64,000 nt of DNA from Salinarimonas chemoclinalis (GCF_041514305.1 NZ_JBGMWH010000001.1:682001-746000); one strand, 5' to 3'. Positions 28,765-37,895 are shown, counted from the stretch's first letter. Notes: a model not told the origin generated them from the letters alone. A program made the numbers and translations.

Positions 28765-28808
28765 AAAGAACGATCGTTCTTTTAAGAGAACGCGACCGGG
28801 CCGTCAAC
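28765..28808 (-). promoter_or_regulatory. metY promoter with overlapping palindromic operator
   Basis: On the minus strand TTGACG (28808-28803) is followed after 17 bases by TAAAAG, and the perfect 18-bp palindrome AAAGAACGATCGTTCTTT (28782-28765) overlaps that -10. This layout suggests a repressor that blocks metY. The GAACGATCGTTC core is of the kind bound by TetR-like dimers, but no regulator gene is adjacent. The 296-base metY-hom gap holds no gene. GGGCCG/CGGCCC (28798-28813) forms a further small stem. Confidence 0.5.
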
Positions 28809-29032
28809 GGCCCGTCCGCTGTCGCAAATCGTGCGGCGAGGCGTTGTGCACCCGAGGCTCCGTGGAGTCGGGACCGCGCGCGAGGACATATTCGGTTTGC
28901 CGAACGCGAGCGTCTCGGACGACCGTGGCCGTCCCGGCGCGACCTTCCTTGAATGCGGCCGGGAAAGGGTGCAATACCGTCGCGCCGCTCACCGGCCGGC
29001 CCGCGGGCCGGCGCCGAGGAGGGATCGGGTCG

Positions 29033-30352
29033 ATGAGGGAACCGTTGCGGGTCGGTATCGCGGGGCTGGGCACCGTGGGCGCGAGCGTCGCGCGGCTCAT
29101 GGCGCGCAACGCCGAGGGCCTCGCCTTGCGGGCGGGGCGGCCGATGATTCTCGGCGCGGTCTGCGCCCGGGACCGGTCGCGCGACCGCGGCGTCGATCTC
29201 TCCCGCGCCACCTGGCACGCGGATCCGCTGGCGCTGGCGCGCGACCCGAACGTCGACTGCGTCGTCGAGCTGATCGGCGGCGACGAGGGACCGGCGCGCG
29301 CCCTCGTCGAGGCGGCGCTCGGGGCCGGCAAGCACGTCGTCACCGCCAACAAGGCGCTGCTCGCCAAGCACGGGATGGCGCTCGCGCGCCTCGCCGAGGA
29401 GCGCGGCGTCGCGCTCGCCTTCGAGGCCTCGGCCGCCGGCGGCGTGCCGGTGGTCAAGGCCCTGCGCGAGGCGCTCGCCGGCAATCGCGTCTCGCGCGTG
29501 TCGGGCATCCTCAACGGAACCTGCAACTACATCCTCTCGCGCATGGAGGCCGAGGGGCTCTCCTTCGCCGCGTGTCTCGCCGACGCCCAGCGCCTCGGCT
29601 ACGCGGAGGCCGACCCGACCTTCGACGTCGAGGGTTTCGACACGGCCCACAAGCTGGCGATCCTCACGGCGCTCGCCTTCGGCGTCGCGCTCGACCCGGA
29701 CGCGATCTACGTCGAGGGCATCTCCAAGATCACGCCGCTCGACCTGCGCATGGCGGCCGAGCTCGGCTACCGCATCAAGCTGCTCGGCGTCGCCGAGCGC
29801 ACGCCGACCGGGATCGAGCAGCGCGTCCATCCCACCATGGTGCCGCGCACCTCCTCGCTGGCGCAGGTGATGGGCGTCACGAACGCCGTCACCATCGACG
29901 CCGACGCGGTGGGCGAGCTCAGCCTCATCGGCCCCGGCGCCGGTGGCGACGCCACGGCGTCCGCAGTGATCGCGGACATCTGCGACGTCGCCGCCGACGT
30001 CGTGCGCCCGGCCTTCGGCATCCCGGCGGACCGCCTCGCCGCGCCGGAGCGCGCGCCGATGCAGCGCCACGAGGGCGGCTACTACATCCGCCTGTCGGTC
30101 TTCGACCGGCCGGGATCGGCGGCGGGGATCGCGACGCGCATGGCCCAGGCCGACATCTCGCTCGAGAGCATCATCCAGCACCGCGCCCGTACCGCCGACG
30201 TCGACCCGACGGGGCGCTCGGGCGCGCCGGTGCCGGTGGTGCTCATCACCTACGCCACCACCGAGGCCGCGATCCGCGAGGCGCTCGCGCGCATCGACGC
30301 GGACGGCCACGTGGCCGAGCCGCCGCAGGTGATCCGGATCGAGCGCGAGTGA
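29033..30352 (+). CDS. hom: Homoserine dehydrogenase
   Basis: A 439-residue enzyme. It has an N-terminal NAD(P)-binding GIAGLGTVGASVARL, then HVVTANKALLAKHG, the GGVPVVKALREAL segment, the LNGTCNYILSRM motif and the catalytic EADPTFDVEGFDTAHKL block. A C-terminal ACT domain follows (GGYYIRLSVFDRPGSAAGIA), which usually gives threonine feedback inhibition. AGGAGG a few bases ahead supports the ATG at 29033. It opens the threonine/methionine branch and is divergent from metY. glpX follows after 64 bases. Confidence 0.96.
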   Translation: MREPLRVGIAGLGTVGASVARLMARNAEGLALRAGRPMILGAVCARDRSRDRGVDLSRATWHADPLALARDPNVDCVVELIGGDEGPARALVEAALGAGKHVVTANKALLAKHGMALARLAEERGVALAFEASAAGGVPVVKALREALAGNRVSRVSGILNGTCNYILSRMEAEGLSFAACLADAQRLGYAEADPTFDVEGFDTAHKLAILTALAFGVALDPDAIYVEGISKITPLDLRMAAELGYRIKLLGVAERTPTGIEQRVHPTMVPRTSSLAQVMGVTNAVTIDADAVGELSLIGPGAGGDATASAVIADICDVAADVVRPAFGIPADRLAAPERAPMQRHEGGYYIRLSVFDRPGSAAGIATRMAQADISLESIIQHRARTADVDPTGRSGAPVPVVLITYATTEAAIREALARIDADGHVAEPPQVIRIERE

Positions 30353-30416
30353 GCGCCGTTGTCGTCATGGCCGGGCGCCCGACGCGCGCCACGTGGCCGT
30401 AAAGGAGGTCCGGTAC

Positions 30417-31415
30417 ATGAAGCCGCCGTCACACATCGTCCCGAACGTGTTCATCGAGCGCATCCTGACGCTGGAGCTCGTGCGCGTCACCGAGCGTGCC
30501 GCCGTCTCCGCGGCGCGCCTGCGCGGGCGCGGCGACGAGAAGGCCGCGGACCAGGCGGCGGTGGACGCCATGCGCCGCGAGCTCAACCGTCTCGGCATCG
30601 ACGGCACCGTCGTCATCGGCGAGGGCGAGCGCGACAAGGCGCCGATGCTGTTCATCGGAGAGCGCGTGGGCAACGGCAAGGGCCCGAAGGTCGACATCGC
30701 GGTCGACCCGCTCGAGGGTACGACGCTGTGCGCCAAGGACATGCCGGGCTCGATCGCCGTGATGGCGATGGCGGAGGGTGGCACGCTGCTCGCCGCGCCC
30801 GACGTCTACATGCAGAAGATCGCGGTGGGGCCGGGCTATCCCACGGGCGTCGTCGACCTCGACGCGTCGGCGACCGACAACATCCACGCGCTCGCCAAGG
30901 CCAAGGGCGTCGCGCCTTCCGAGATCACCACGCTGATCCTCGACCGGCCGCGCCACCACGACCTGATCGCCGAGGTGCGCGCCACCGGGGCCGCCGTGCG
31001 GCTGATTTCCGACGGCGACATCGCCGGCGTGATCTACACGACCGACCCGGCGAAGACCGGCATCGACCTCTATCTCGGCATCGGCGCGGCGCCCGAGGGC
31101 GTGATCGCGGCCGGCGCGCTGCGCTGCATCGGCGGCCAGATGCAGGGGCGCCTCATCCTCGACACCGAGGAGAAGCGCGAGCGCGCCCTCGGTATGGGCG
31201 TGAAGGATCCCAACAAGAAGTACGACGTGACCGAGCTCGCCTCCGGCGACGTCATCGTCGCCGCCACCGGCGTGACCGACTCGGCGCTGACCATGGGCGT
31301 GAAGTTCGGCCCGGACGTGATCGAGACCGAGACGGTGGTGTACCGCTCCGCCACCGGGACCGTGCGCAAGATCTCCGCCGAGCACCGGGAATGGGCCAAG
31401 TTCCATCTGGATTGA
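30417..31415 (+). CDS. glpX: Class II fructose-1,6-bisphosphatase
   Basis: A 332-residue GlpX-type phosphatase. Metal and substrate motifs are visible as VIGEGERDKAPML, DIAVDPLEGTTLCA, RHHDLIAEVRATG and GIGAAPEGVIAAGAL. It converts fructose-1,6-bisphosphate to fructose-6-phosphate in gluconeogenesis and, in autotrophs, the Calvin cycle. AAAGGAGG placed nine bases before the ATG fixes the start at 30417; the upstream GTG at 30393 is rejected. The pairing hom-glpX is common in Rhizobiales. Confidence 0.95.
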   Translation: MKPPSHIVPNVFIERILTLELVRVTERAAVSAARLRGRGDEKAADQAAVDAMRRELNRLGIDGTVVIGEGERDKAPMLFIGERVGNGKGPKVDIAVDPLEGTTLCAKDMPGSIAVMAMAEGGTLLAAPDVYMQKIAVGPGYPTGVVDLDASATDNIHALAKAKGVAPSEITTLILDRPRHHDLIAEVRATGAAVRLISDGDIAGVIYTTDPAKTGIDLYLGIGAAPEGVIAAGALRCIGGQMQGRLILDTEEKRERALGMGVKDPNKKYDVTELASGDVIVAATGVTDSALTMGVKFGPDVIETETVVYRSATGTVRKISAEHREWAKFHLD

Positions 31416-31502
31416 GGGTGTGCGACCGTGACGCCTCCTCCGCCGATCGGATCTCGCAGGAGTGGCGTTGCAGTGACTGCTCGAGGGCTGCGGCATCCTC
31501 GT

Positions 31503-31690
31503 CCTTCCCCGTAGGGGAAGGTGTCACCGGCGGAGCCGGTGACGGATGGGGCGCGGCGCGCGAGCGGCGCGTTCCGCGAAGCGGAAGCCGACGTGTCAGC
31601 GGCCACCGTCGCATTTCGGCTTCGCCGAACGCGCGTCCCGCGCGCCCCATCCGTCTCGGCTGCGCGGAGACACCTTGCCCTAGGGGAAGG
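31503..31690. repeat. Dispersed palindromic intergenic repeat, copy 1
   Basis: A 188-bp element in the 379-base gap between glpX and the lysyl-tRNA synthetase gene. It is bounded by short stems (CCTTCCCC-GTA-GGGGAAGG at the left, a similar one at the right). Inside it the segment GACGGATGGGGCGCGG is matched in inverted form near the right end (CGCGCCCCATCCGTC), and GCGTTCCGCGAAGCGG faces GGCTTCGCCGAACGCG. The whole could fold as one long hairpin. A second copy lies at 63169-63368. No coding function; it resembles a large REP/MITE-type element. Confidence 0.75.
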
Positions 31691-31794
31691 AGGACGGGTG
31701 CATCGGCACACGGGGGCGCCGCAGCCTGTTGACGCCCCGCACCGCCGGGGCTTAAGCCTCGGCGCCCGTTCCCACAGCTTGGAAGCCGCCCACG

Positions 31795-33480
31795 ATGATC
31801 GACCCGGACGCGCTGCGCTCCGCCAACGCCTGGCCCTTCGAGGAGGCGCGCAAGCTCGTCGCGCGCCTGGAGCGTACGGGCAAGAAAGAGGTCGTCTTCG
31901 AGACGGGCTACGGCCCGTCGGGCCTGCCGCACATCGGCACGTTCGGCGAGGTGGCGCGCACGACCATGGTGCGCAACGCCTTCCGCGCGCTCACGAACGA
32001 CGCGATCCCGACGCGCCTCGTCGCCTTCTCGGACGACATGGACGGCCTGCGCAAGGTGCCGGACAACCTGCCCAACCCCGAGCTCCTGCGCGGCGCGCTC
32101 GGCCTGCCGCTGACGAAGGTGCCCGACCCGTTCGGAACCCACGAGAGCTTCGGCCACCACAACAACGCGCGCCTGCGCGCCTTCCTCGACGCGTTCGGCT
32201 TCGACTACACTTTCCTGTCCTCGACGGAGTGCTACCGCTCGGGGCGCTTCGACGACACGCTGCGGCTCGTGCTGGAGCGCTACGAGGCGGTGCTCGCCAT
32301 CATGCTGCCGACGCTGGGCGAGGAGCGGCGGGCGACCTACTCGCCCTTCCTGCCGATCCACCCGAAGACCGGCGTGGTGATGCAGGTGCCGACGCAGGAG
32401 CGCGACCTCGCCGCCGGCACCATCGTCTGGAGCGATCCCGACACGGGCGAGCGCTTCGAGACGCCGGTGACGGGCGGCCACGCCAAGCTGCAGTGGAAGC
32501 CCGACTGGGCGATGCGCTGGGTGGCGCTCGGCGTCGACTACGAGATGGCCGGCAAGGACCTGATCGATTCCGTCAAGGTCTCGGGCGCGATCGCCCGCGC
32601 GCTCGGCGCCGACCCGCCGGAGGGCTTCAACTACGAGCTCTTCCTCGACCAGAACGGCCAGAAGATCTCCAAGTCCAAGGGCAACGGGCTGACCATCGAC
32701 GAGTGGCTGACCTACGGCACGCCCGAGAGCCTGTCGCTCTACATGTACAACCGCCCGCGCGAGGCGAAGCGGCTGTTCTTCGACGTCATCCCCAAGCACG
32801 TCGACGAGTATCTCGGATTTCTCGAGCGCTACCAGCGCCAGGACGACAAGAACCGGCTCGGCAACCCCGTCTGGCACATCCACGGCGGCGCGCCGCCGGA
32901 GCCCGAGACGGTGCAGAGCGAGGGCGGCAACGCGGCGGCGGCGCAGATCACCTTCGGCATGCTGCTCAACCTCGTCGCGGTGGCGAACGCGGAGGAGCCG
33001 GGGCTGCTCTGGGCCTTCATCCGCCGCTACGCGCCGACCGCCTCGCCGCGGACGCACCCGCGGCTCGACGCGCTCGTCGGCCTCGCGGTGCGCTACTACC
33101 GCGACTTCGTGCGCCCGGCCAAGACCTACCGCGCCCCGACGCCCGAGGAGCGCGCCGCGCTCGAGGACCTCGACCGGGCGCTCGCGCCGATGGCGGGCTC
33201 GACGGACGCCGCCGCGCTCCAGGACGTGGTCTACGAGGTCGGCCGCACGCATTTCCCCGACACGTCCGGCAAGTCGAAGAGCCCGGACGGGCGCCCGGGC
33301 GTCTCGCAGACCTGGTTCGCCACCCTCTACCAGGTGCTGCTGGGCGAGGAGCGCGGGCCGCGCTTCGGGTCGTTCGTGGCGCTCTACGGGGTGGCCGAGA
33401 CGCGGGCGCTGATCGAGAAGGCGCTCTCGGGTGCGCTGGAGCGCGAACACGCGGCGTTCCTCGACGGCCGGCGAGGCTGA
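31795..33480 (+). CDS. lysK: Class I lysyl-tRNA synthetase
   Basis: A 561-residue class I LysRS, the form used by archaea and most alphaproteobacteria in place of the class II enzyme. The HIGH-type motif is SGLPHIGTFGE and the KMSKS motif is KISKSKGNGL; both ATP-binding signatures are intact. A helix-bundle anticodon-binding domain follows. It charges tRNA-Lys. The start at 31795 matches the usual MIDPDALRSANAWPFEEA-type N-terminus. Its promoter must lie in or beyond the intergenic repeat upstream. Confidence 0.96.
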   Translation: MIDPDALRSANAWPFEEARKLVARLERTGKKEVVFETGYGPSGLPHIGTFGEVARTTMVRNAFRALTNDAIPTRLVAFSDDMDGLRKVPDNLPNPELLRGALGLPLTKVPDPFGTHESFGHHNNARLRAFLDAFGFDYTFLSSTECYRSGRFDDTLRLVLERYEAVLAIMLPTLGEERRATYSPFLPIHPKTGVVMQVPTQERDLAAGTIVWSDPDTGERFETPVTGGHAKLQWKPDWAMRWVALGVDYEMAGKDLIDSVKVSGAIARALGADPPEGFNYELFLDQNGQKISKSKGNGLTIDEWLTYGTPESLSLYMYNRPREAKRLFFDVIPKHVDEYLGFLERYQRQDDKNRLGNPVWHIHGGAPPEPETVQSEGGNAAAAQITFGMLLNLVAVANAEEPGLLWAFIRRYAPTASPRTHPRLDALVGLAVRYYRDFVRPAKTYRAPTPEERAALEDLDRALAPMAGSTDAAALQDVVYEVGRTHFPDTSGKSKSPDGRPGVSQTWFATLYQVLLGEERGPRFGSFVALYGVAETRALIEKALSGALEREHAAFLDGRRG

Positions 33481-33492
33481 TCGCCGCGCGCG

Positions 33493-33747
33493 TCACCAGA
33501 AATCCGGCATTCGCGCTGGCGGCGGCATCGGTGCGCGGCTCGCGTCGGTGAGCCCGACGTCGCGGGCGAGGCGCTGGGGCATCTCCGCGAGGGTCGCGCG
33601 GTCTCGTGCCCGCCGCCGCGCGGCTCCCATCAGCGCGGCGAGCCGCGCGAGCAGGCGCACCGGGCTCAGCGCGCGAATGCGCGCACGCACGGGGCCGCCG
33701 TCCCCGGTGCCCGCCGTTCTGTAAGCTGCATCCGTTTTCGCGATCAT
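33493..33747 (-). CDS. DUF1127 small protein
   Basis: An 84-residue basic protein with the DUF1127 core RRRARDRATLAEMPQRLARD followed by VGLT. Short arginine-rich DUF1127 proteins in Rhizobiales are linked to RNA turnover and phosphate or nitrogen stress in Agrobacterium. It has a disordered N-terminus and no signal peptide. It is divergent from the LysR gene at 33850 with a 102-base gap, so it may be a target of that regulator. Confidence 0.7.
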   Translation of the reverse strand: MIAKTDAAYRTAGTGDGGPVRARIRALSPVRLLARLAALMGAARRRARDRATLAEMPQRLARDVGLTDASRAPMPPPARMPDFW

Positions 33748-33849
33748 GGTCCAGGCTCCGGCTTCCGGTGATGCCGAGCCCGATCGATGCCGCTATGCTG
33801 GGCCGGTTGCGAGTCAGCGTTTCTCGCACGCCGTAAGCAGGGCTTTCAG

Positions 33850-34779
33850 ATGAACTGGTCCGACCTGCCGCCCCTGTCGATGCTGCGCGCTTTCGAGGCG
33901 GCGGCCCGCCACCGCGGCTTTTCGGCCGCAGGCCGCGAGCTCAACGTGACCCATTCCGCGATCGCCCAGCAGGTGCGTGGGCTGGAGGAGCGTCTCGGCG
34001 TGGCGCTGATGCGGCGCGAGGGCAGGGGGCTCGCGCTCACGCCCGACGGCGCGCGCCTCGCGGGCACGCTGCGCGAGGCGCTCGACCTGATGCGCGAGGG
34101 CGTCGGCGCGCTCGTCGCCGGCGCGGCGGAGCGGCCGGTGCAGGTGACGACGACGACCGGCTTCGCGGCGGGCTTCCTCGCGCCCCGCCTCGGCGCGTTT
34201 CGCTACGAGCACCCCGAGATCGAGCTGATGATCAACCCGAGCGCGAAGACCATCGACCTCGCCCGCTCGGATTTCGACCTCGCGGTGCGCTACGGCGACG
34301 GCGGCTGGGAGGGCGTCGAGTCCGAGCCGCTGCTGGAGTCGGCCAAGGTCGTCGTCGCCGCGCCCGCGCTCATCGAGGCCGGCGCGGTCCGCGAGCCGCG
34401 GGATCTGCTGCGCTACCCTTGGATCCAGGAGCTGGGGCTCGGCGAATGGCAGGCCTGGCTCGCGGCGCAGGGCATCGCCATCGGCCAGAAGCGCGACATC
34501 CACCACCTGCCCGGCCACATGGCCATCGCCGCCCTGCGCGACGGGCAGGGCATCGGCCTCACGGCGCGCATGCTGGTGGAGGCGGATCTCGCCGCGGGGC
34601 GGCTCGTCGTGCTGTTCGACGACGTCTCGGTGACGCGCGAGGCCGGCTACTGGCTGGTGCGCCGCCCGGGCCGCCTGCGCCCGAGCGCCGCCGCCTTCGC
34701 GGACTGGCTGCGGCGGGAGGCGCATGCGCAGGCGGCGAAGACCAGCGGGGAGCGGAACACGGGCGGGGGGCAGTCGTAG
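33850..34779 (+). CDS. LysR-family transcriptional regulator (GcvA-like)
   Basis: A 309-residue LTTR. The N-terminal helix-turn-helix reads LRAFEAAARHRGFSAAGREL then NVTHSAIAQQVRGLEERLG. The effector domain starts after residue 90 and contains the DLAVRYGDGGWEGVESEPLL segment typical of the GcvA/AmpR-like branch. ATG 33850 gives the standard start. LysR proteins often regulate the divergent gene, here the DUF1127 protein. The effector cannot be predicted. Confidence 0.88.
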   Translation: MNWSDLPPLSMLRAFEAAARHRGFSAAGRELNVTHSAIAQQVRGLEERLGVALMRREGRGLALTPDGARLAGTLREALDLMREGVGALVAGAAERPVQVTTTTGFAAGFLAPRLGAFRYEHPEIELMINPSAKTIDLARSDFDLAVRYGDGGWEGVESEPLLESAKVVVAAPALIEAGAVREPRDLLRYPWIQELGLGEWQAWLAAQGIAIGQKRDIHHLPGHMAIAALRDGQGIGLTARMLVEADLAAGRLVVLFDDVSVTREAGYWLVRRPGRLRPSAAAFADWLRREAHAQAAKTSGERNTGGGQS

Positions 34780-34819
34780 GCCTGCGCCCGGACGCAGGCC
34801 CGATACCACGCGCCGCGGA

Positions 34820-35554
34820 TCACTCCTCCTCCTCGTCCTCCGGCCCCTTCAGGTTCTTGAGCTTGGCGAAGACCGTGTCGGCCTCCGCGCGCTCCTCCAC
34901 CTCGCGGCGGCGCTGGGCGCCGTAGCCGCCGTACTCCTCCTCCTCCGGGGGCTGGTAGCCCGGATCGGTGGAGACGTCCGCCGGCAGCAGCGTCTGGCCG
35001 CCCTCGCCGACGGGCGCGGGCGGGCGATCCTTGGCGGCGCGCTGGACCTCGAGATCGAGGTCGATCTGCGAGCACAGGCCCAGCGTGACCGGGTCGAGCG
35101 GCGAGAGCGAGGCGGAGTTCCAGTGGGTGCGCTCGCGGATCTGCTGGATCGTCGTCTTGGTGGTCCCGACGAGGCGCATGATCTGCGCGTCCTTCAGCTC
35201 CGGATGGTTGCGCAGGAGCCAGAGGATGGCATTGGGCCGGTCCTGGCGACGCGAGACCGGCGTGTAGCGCGGGCCGCGCTTGGCCTTGATCTCGGGCAGG
35301 CGCACCTTCGGCGGCGCGATCTTGAGCCGGTATTCCGGGTGCTTCTGCGCCTTCTCGATCTCCTCGTGCGTCAGCTGGCCGCTCGTGATCGGGTTGGCGC
35401 CCTTGATGCCCGCCGCCACCTCGCCGTCGGCGATGCCCTTCACCTCGAGCGGGTGGAGCTTGCAGAAGTCGGCGATCTGATCGAACGTCAGCGACGTGTT
35501 CTCGACGAGCCAGACGGCAGTCGCCTTCGGCATCAAGGGAACGGCAGCGGACAC
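34820..35554 (-). CDS. trcR: Cell-cycle transcriptional regulator TrcR (DUF1013)
   Basis: A 244-residue DUF1013 protein, a family almost confined to alphaproteobacteria and described in Caulobacter as the cell-cycle regulator TrcR. It begins MPKATAVWLVENTSLTFDQI, then DFCKLHPLEVKGIADGEV, and has a helix-turn-helix-like RLVGTTKTTIQQIRERTHWN and an acidic C-terminus. I use the GTG at 35554 (VSAAVPLMPK), which has GGAGGAAG at good spacing. It associates with RNA polymerase at housekeeping promoters in the family. Confidence 0.88.
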   Translation of the reverse strand: MSAAVPLMPKATAVWLVENTSLTFDQIADFCKLHPLEVKGIADGEVAAGIKGANPITSGQLTHEEIEKAQKHPEYRLKIAPPKVRLPEIKAKRGPRYTPVSRRQDRPNAILWLLRNHPELKDAQIMRLVGTTKTTIQQIRERTHWNSASLSPLDPVTLGLCSQIDLDLEVQRAAKDRPPAPVGEGGQTLLPADVSTDPGYQPPEEEEYGGYGAQRRREVEERAEADTVFAKLKNLKGPEDEEEE

Positions 35555-35759
35555 GGGACTTCCTCCTGGAAACGAGCGCGGGACCGCGGATCTCCCGCGA
35601 TGCGCCGGCGCGCGGCAAACCTTCTCCGTGCTCCGACCCGGCCTGCGGCCGGAGCGACGACGTACCCGATTGTGAGGGGACGGGGAGAATATAGGCGCTT
35701 CGCGCGCGGGGCGCAACGAGGATGGCGGGTGCGGACGCGGGCGCGGATCTCGGCGGCGG

Positions 35760-36059
35760 TCACGACAGGTCGGGCGGCAGATTCCTTCCGCCGTACAAGA
35801 CGCGCAGCACGACGACGTCACCGCCATCCACCGTGAACACAACGCTTACACGACGCTCGAACCCGATGACGCGCATTTTCGGCCGATGCTTGGAGCGGCG
35901 TGTGCCCCGCTCGGGAAAGTCGACGAGACCCTGCAGGAAACGCTCGACGCGCGATACGTAACCGCTCGCGACCTCGTACCCCGCCCGCTGCTCGAGCCCA
36001 CGCAGCAAAGAATCGAGGTCGCGACGGGCAGTCGCGGCAAGGATGAGCCTGCGCGTCAT
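35760..36059 (-). CDS. parE: ParE/RelE-family toxin
   Basis: A 99-residue ParE-like protein: LILAATARRDLDSLLRGLEQ, then RVERFLQGLVDFPERGTRRS, RVIGFERRVSVVFTVDGG and the terminal VVVLRVLYGGRNL. These match the ParE fold with its conserved Arg-rich strands. Its ATG overlaps the antitoxin stop (ATGA). It would target gyrase if a true ParE. It is the second toxin-antitoxin pair in the window. Confidence 0.85.
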   Translation of the reverse strand: MTRRLILAATARRDLDSLLRGLEQRAGYEVASGYVSRVERFLQGLVDFPERGTRRSKHRPKMRVIGFERRVSVVFTVDGGDVVVLRVLYGGRNLPPDLS

Positions 36060-36346
36060 CGGCCGCCGCTGTTGCGATCGGCCCTGGCAGCGATCCTTGC
36101 CCGTAGCTCCGCGAAGACCTGATCCGCTGGAAAGAGTTCCTCCTCACCAGCGAGAACGCGATCATACACTGCGCCCGCTTCGCGTTCGATCCAATCCTCG
36201 TCCCAAATGTCGGGGACCAAGACGGACTCGAGACCTTGACGAAGTGCTTCGCTCTCGGAGCTGATCTCGCCGGCAGCGACCCTCTCGCGCAATTCGCGGA
36301 CGAGTTCTGCCGGCAGGTCTACGATCACACGCTCGGTCGCACTCAT
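36056..36346 (-). CDS. parD: ParD/CopG-type antitoxin
   Basis: A 96-residue protein with an N-terminal ribbon-helix-helix (ATERVIVDLPAELVRELRER, GEISSESEALRQGLE) and a C-terminal arm that would wrap the toxin. AAGGAGGG sits seven bases before the ATG at 36346, so I prefer that to the ATG at 36352, which abuts the ribosome site. As usual for ParD it should repress its own operon. Confidence 0.85.
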   Translation of the reverse strand: MSATERVIVDLPAELVRELRERVAAGEISSESEALRQGLESVLVPDIWDEDWIEREAGAVYDRVLAGEEELFPADQVFAELRARIAARADRNSGGR

Positions 36347-36409
36347 GCTCATCCCTCCTTGCAGCGCTGACGGTAACACATGGTGCACGCGACGCATATG
36401 CAGTTTCTG

Positions 36410-37423
36410 CTATATGGTCAGCACGATCTTCCCCACATGCGCGCTCGAATCCATCCGCGCGTGCGCCGCGCGCACCTCCGCCAGCGCGAACGTCGAATCG
36501 ATCACCGGCCGGCAGCGGCCCTGGGCGATGAGCGGCACGACCTCGCGGGCGAGCGCGGCGGCGATCTCGGCCTTCTGGGCGACCGTGCGCGGGCGCAGGG
36601 TCGAGCCGGTGTGGGTGAGGCGCTTCATCATCAGGCGGCGGAAGTCGACCTCGACCTTGGGGCTCTTCAGGAAGGCGATCTGCACGATCCGGCCGTCCAC
36701 TGCGGCCGCCTCGTAGTTGCGCGGGATGTAGTCGCCCCCCACCATGTCGAGGATGAGGTCGGCGCCGCGCCCGTCGGTGAAGGCCTTCACAGCGGCGACG
36801 AAGTCCTCCTCGCGGTAGTTCACCGCGCGGTCGGCGCCGAGGTCGAGGCAGCGCGCGCATTTCTCGTCCGAGCCGGCGGTGACGATCACCCGCGCGCCGA
36901 AGGCCTTGGCGAGCTGGATCGCGGTCGTGCCGATGCCCGACGAGCCGCCGTGGACGAGGAGCGTCTCGCCCGCGGCGAGGCGACCGCGGTCGAAGACGTT
37001 CGTCCAGACCGTGAAATACGTCTCGGGGATCGCGCCGGCCTCCACCATGGAGAGGCCTGTCGGCACCGCGAGCGTGTTGTCCTCGTGGGCGAGGCAGTAT
37101 TCCGCATAGCCGCCGCCCGGCACCAGCGCCATCACCGCATCGCCCTCGCGCCAGCGCTGCGCGCCCGCGCCGCGGGCGACGACGGTGCCGGCGATCTCGA
37201 GCCCGAGCACGTCCGGCGCGCCCGGGGGAGGGGGGTAGTTCCCCTCGCGCTGGATCACGTCCGGCCGATTGATGCCCGCCGCAGCGACCCGCACCAGGAT
37301 CTCCCCGGGACCCGGCTCCGGCACGGGGCGATCCACGAAGGTCAGCACCTCCGGCCCGCCGCCGCCCTGCGCGATCACGGCGCGCATGGTTCGCGGGATG
37401 GTGTCGCTCTTCGTCTCGGCCAC
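36410..37423 (-). CDS. Zeta-crystallin-type NAD(P)H:quinone oxidoreductase
   Basis: A 337-residue medium-chain reductase without the structural zinc site. It has MRAVIAQGGGGPEVLTFVDR, the substrate domain with GINRPDVIQREGNYPPPPGA and the Rossmann GGSSGIGTTAIQLAKAFGA. The PIG3/quinone oxidoreductase clade is the best fit. A GTG at 37423 preceded by GAGGGAG is chosen; an internal ATG at 37387 is possible but has no ribosome site. It reduces quinones or enoyl substrates with NADPH. Confidence 0.88.
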   Translation of the reverse strand: MAETKSDTIPRTMRAVIAQGGGGPEVLTFVDRPVPEPGPGEILVRVAAAGINRPDVIQREGNYPPPPGAPDVLGLEIAGTVVARGAGAQRWREGDAVMALVPGGGYAEYCLAHEDNTLAVPTGLSMVEAGAIPETYFTVWTNVFDRGRLAAGETLLVHGGSSGIGTTAIQLAKAFGARVIVTAGSDEKCARCLDLGADRAVNYREEDFVAAVKAFTDGRGADLILDMVGGDYIPRNYEAAAVDGRIVQIAFLKSPKVEVDFRRLMMKRLTHTGSTLRPRTVAQKAEIAAALAREVVPLIAQGRCRPVIDSTFALAEVRAAHARMDSSAHVGKIVLTI

Positions 37424-37573
37424 GGCTCGGCTCCCTCGTCGTCCGCCTCGTCGGGGCGAGGTGACACGCGCCCGCGCGGATTGGCAAGCCGTGCGATCGC
37501 CGCCGCGGGATTGGCCATCTGGGATGCGCCGCGTTATCATGAAGCCTCGACGTTCGGCGCGGAGGAGACGGAC

Positions 37574-37780
37574 ATGTCCATCGATCCCTTCGGCGAGGAG
37601 CTGCCCCGGCCCCGCCCCGACACGCACCTGATCGGGCAGGACCTCGCGCACCTCTCGATCGAGGAGCTCGACGAGCGTATCGCCGCGATGGAGACCGAGA
37701 TCGGACGCCTGCGCGAGGCGAAGGCGAAGAAGCAGGTGTCGCGCACGGCCGCGGACGCGTTCTTCAAGCCGGCGACCTGA
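37574..37780 (+). CDS. DUF1192 family small protein
   Basis: A 68-residue protein with the DUF1192 signature LSIEELDERIAAMETEIGRL and the following REAKAKK coiled helix. It is a short alphaproteobacterial family of unknown function, found near cell-cycle and envelope genes. ATG 37574 follows GGAGGAGACG. It is 80 bases before a consensus CtrA box. Confidence 0.8.
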   Translation: MSIDPFGEELPRPRPDTHLIGQDLAHLSIEELDERIAAMETEIGRLREAKAKKQVSRTAADAFFKPAT

Positions 37781-37860
37781 GCCGGGCCGGGCGCGCAGCG
37801 CCCGCGTGCATCGGCGCATGTGCCGAAATCGGTCAGGTCGCTCGCGTTTCTCGCCGCGCG

Positions 37861-37875
37861 TTAACCGGTCGTTAA
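37861..37875 (+). promoter_or_regulatory. Consensus CtrA box (TTAA-N7-TTAA)
   Basis: TTAACCGGTCGTTAA at 37861-37875 is an exact match to the full CtrA binding motif TTAA-N7-TTAA. It lies about 20-35 bases before the 5' end of the predicted small RNA and 313 bases before the rcdA homologue. CtrA is the master cell-cycle regulator of alphaproteobacteria. Confidence 0.6.
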
Positions 37876-37895
37876 GCTTCCTGCTTCATGAATAT

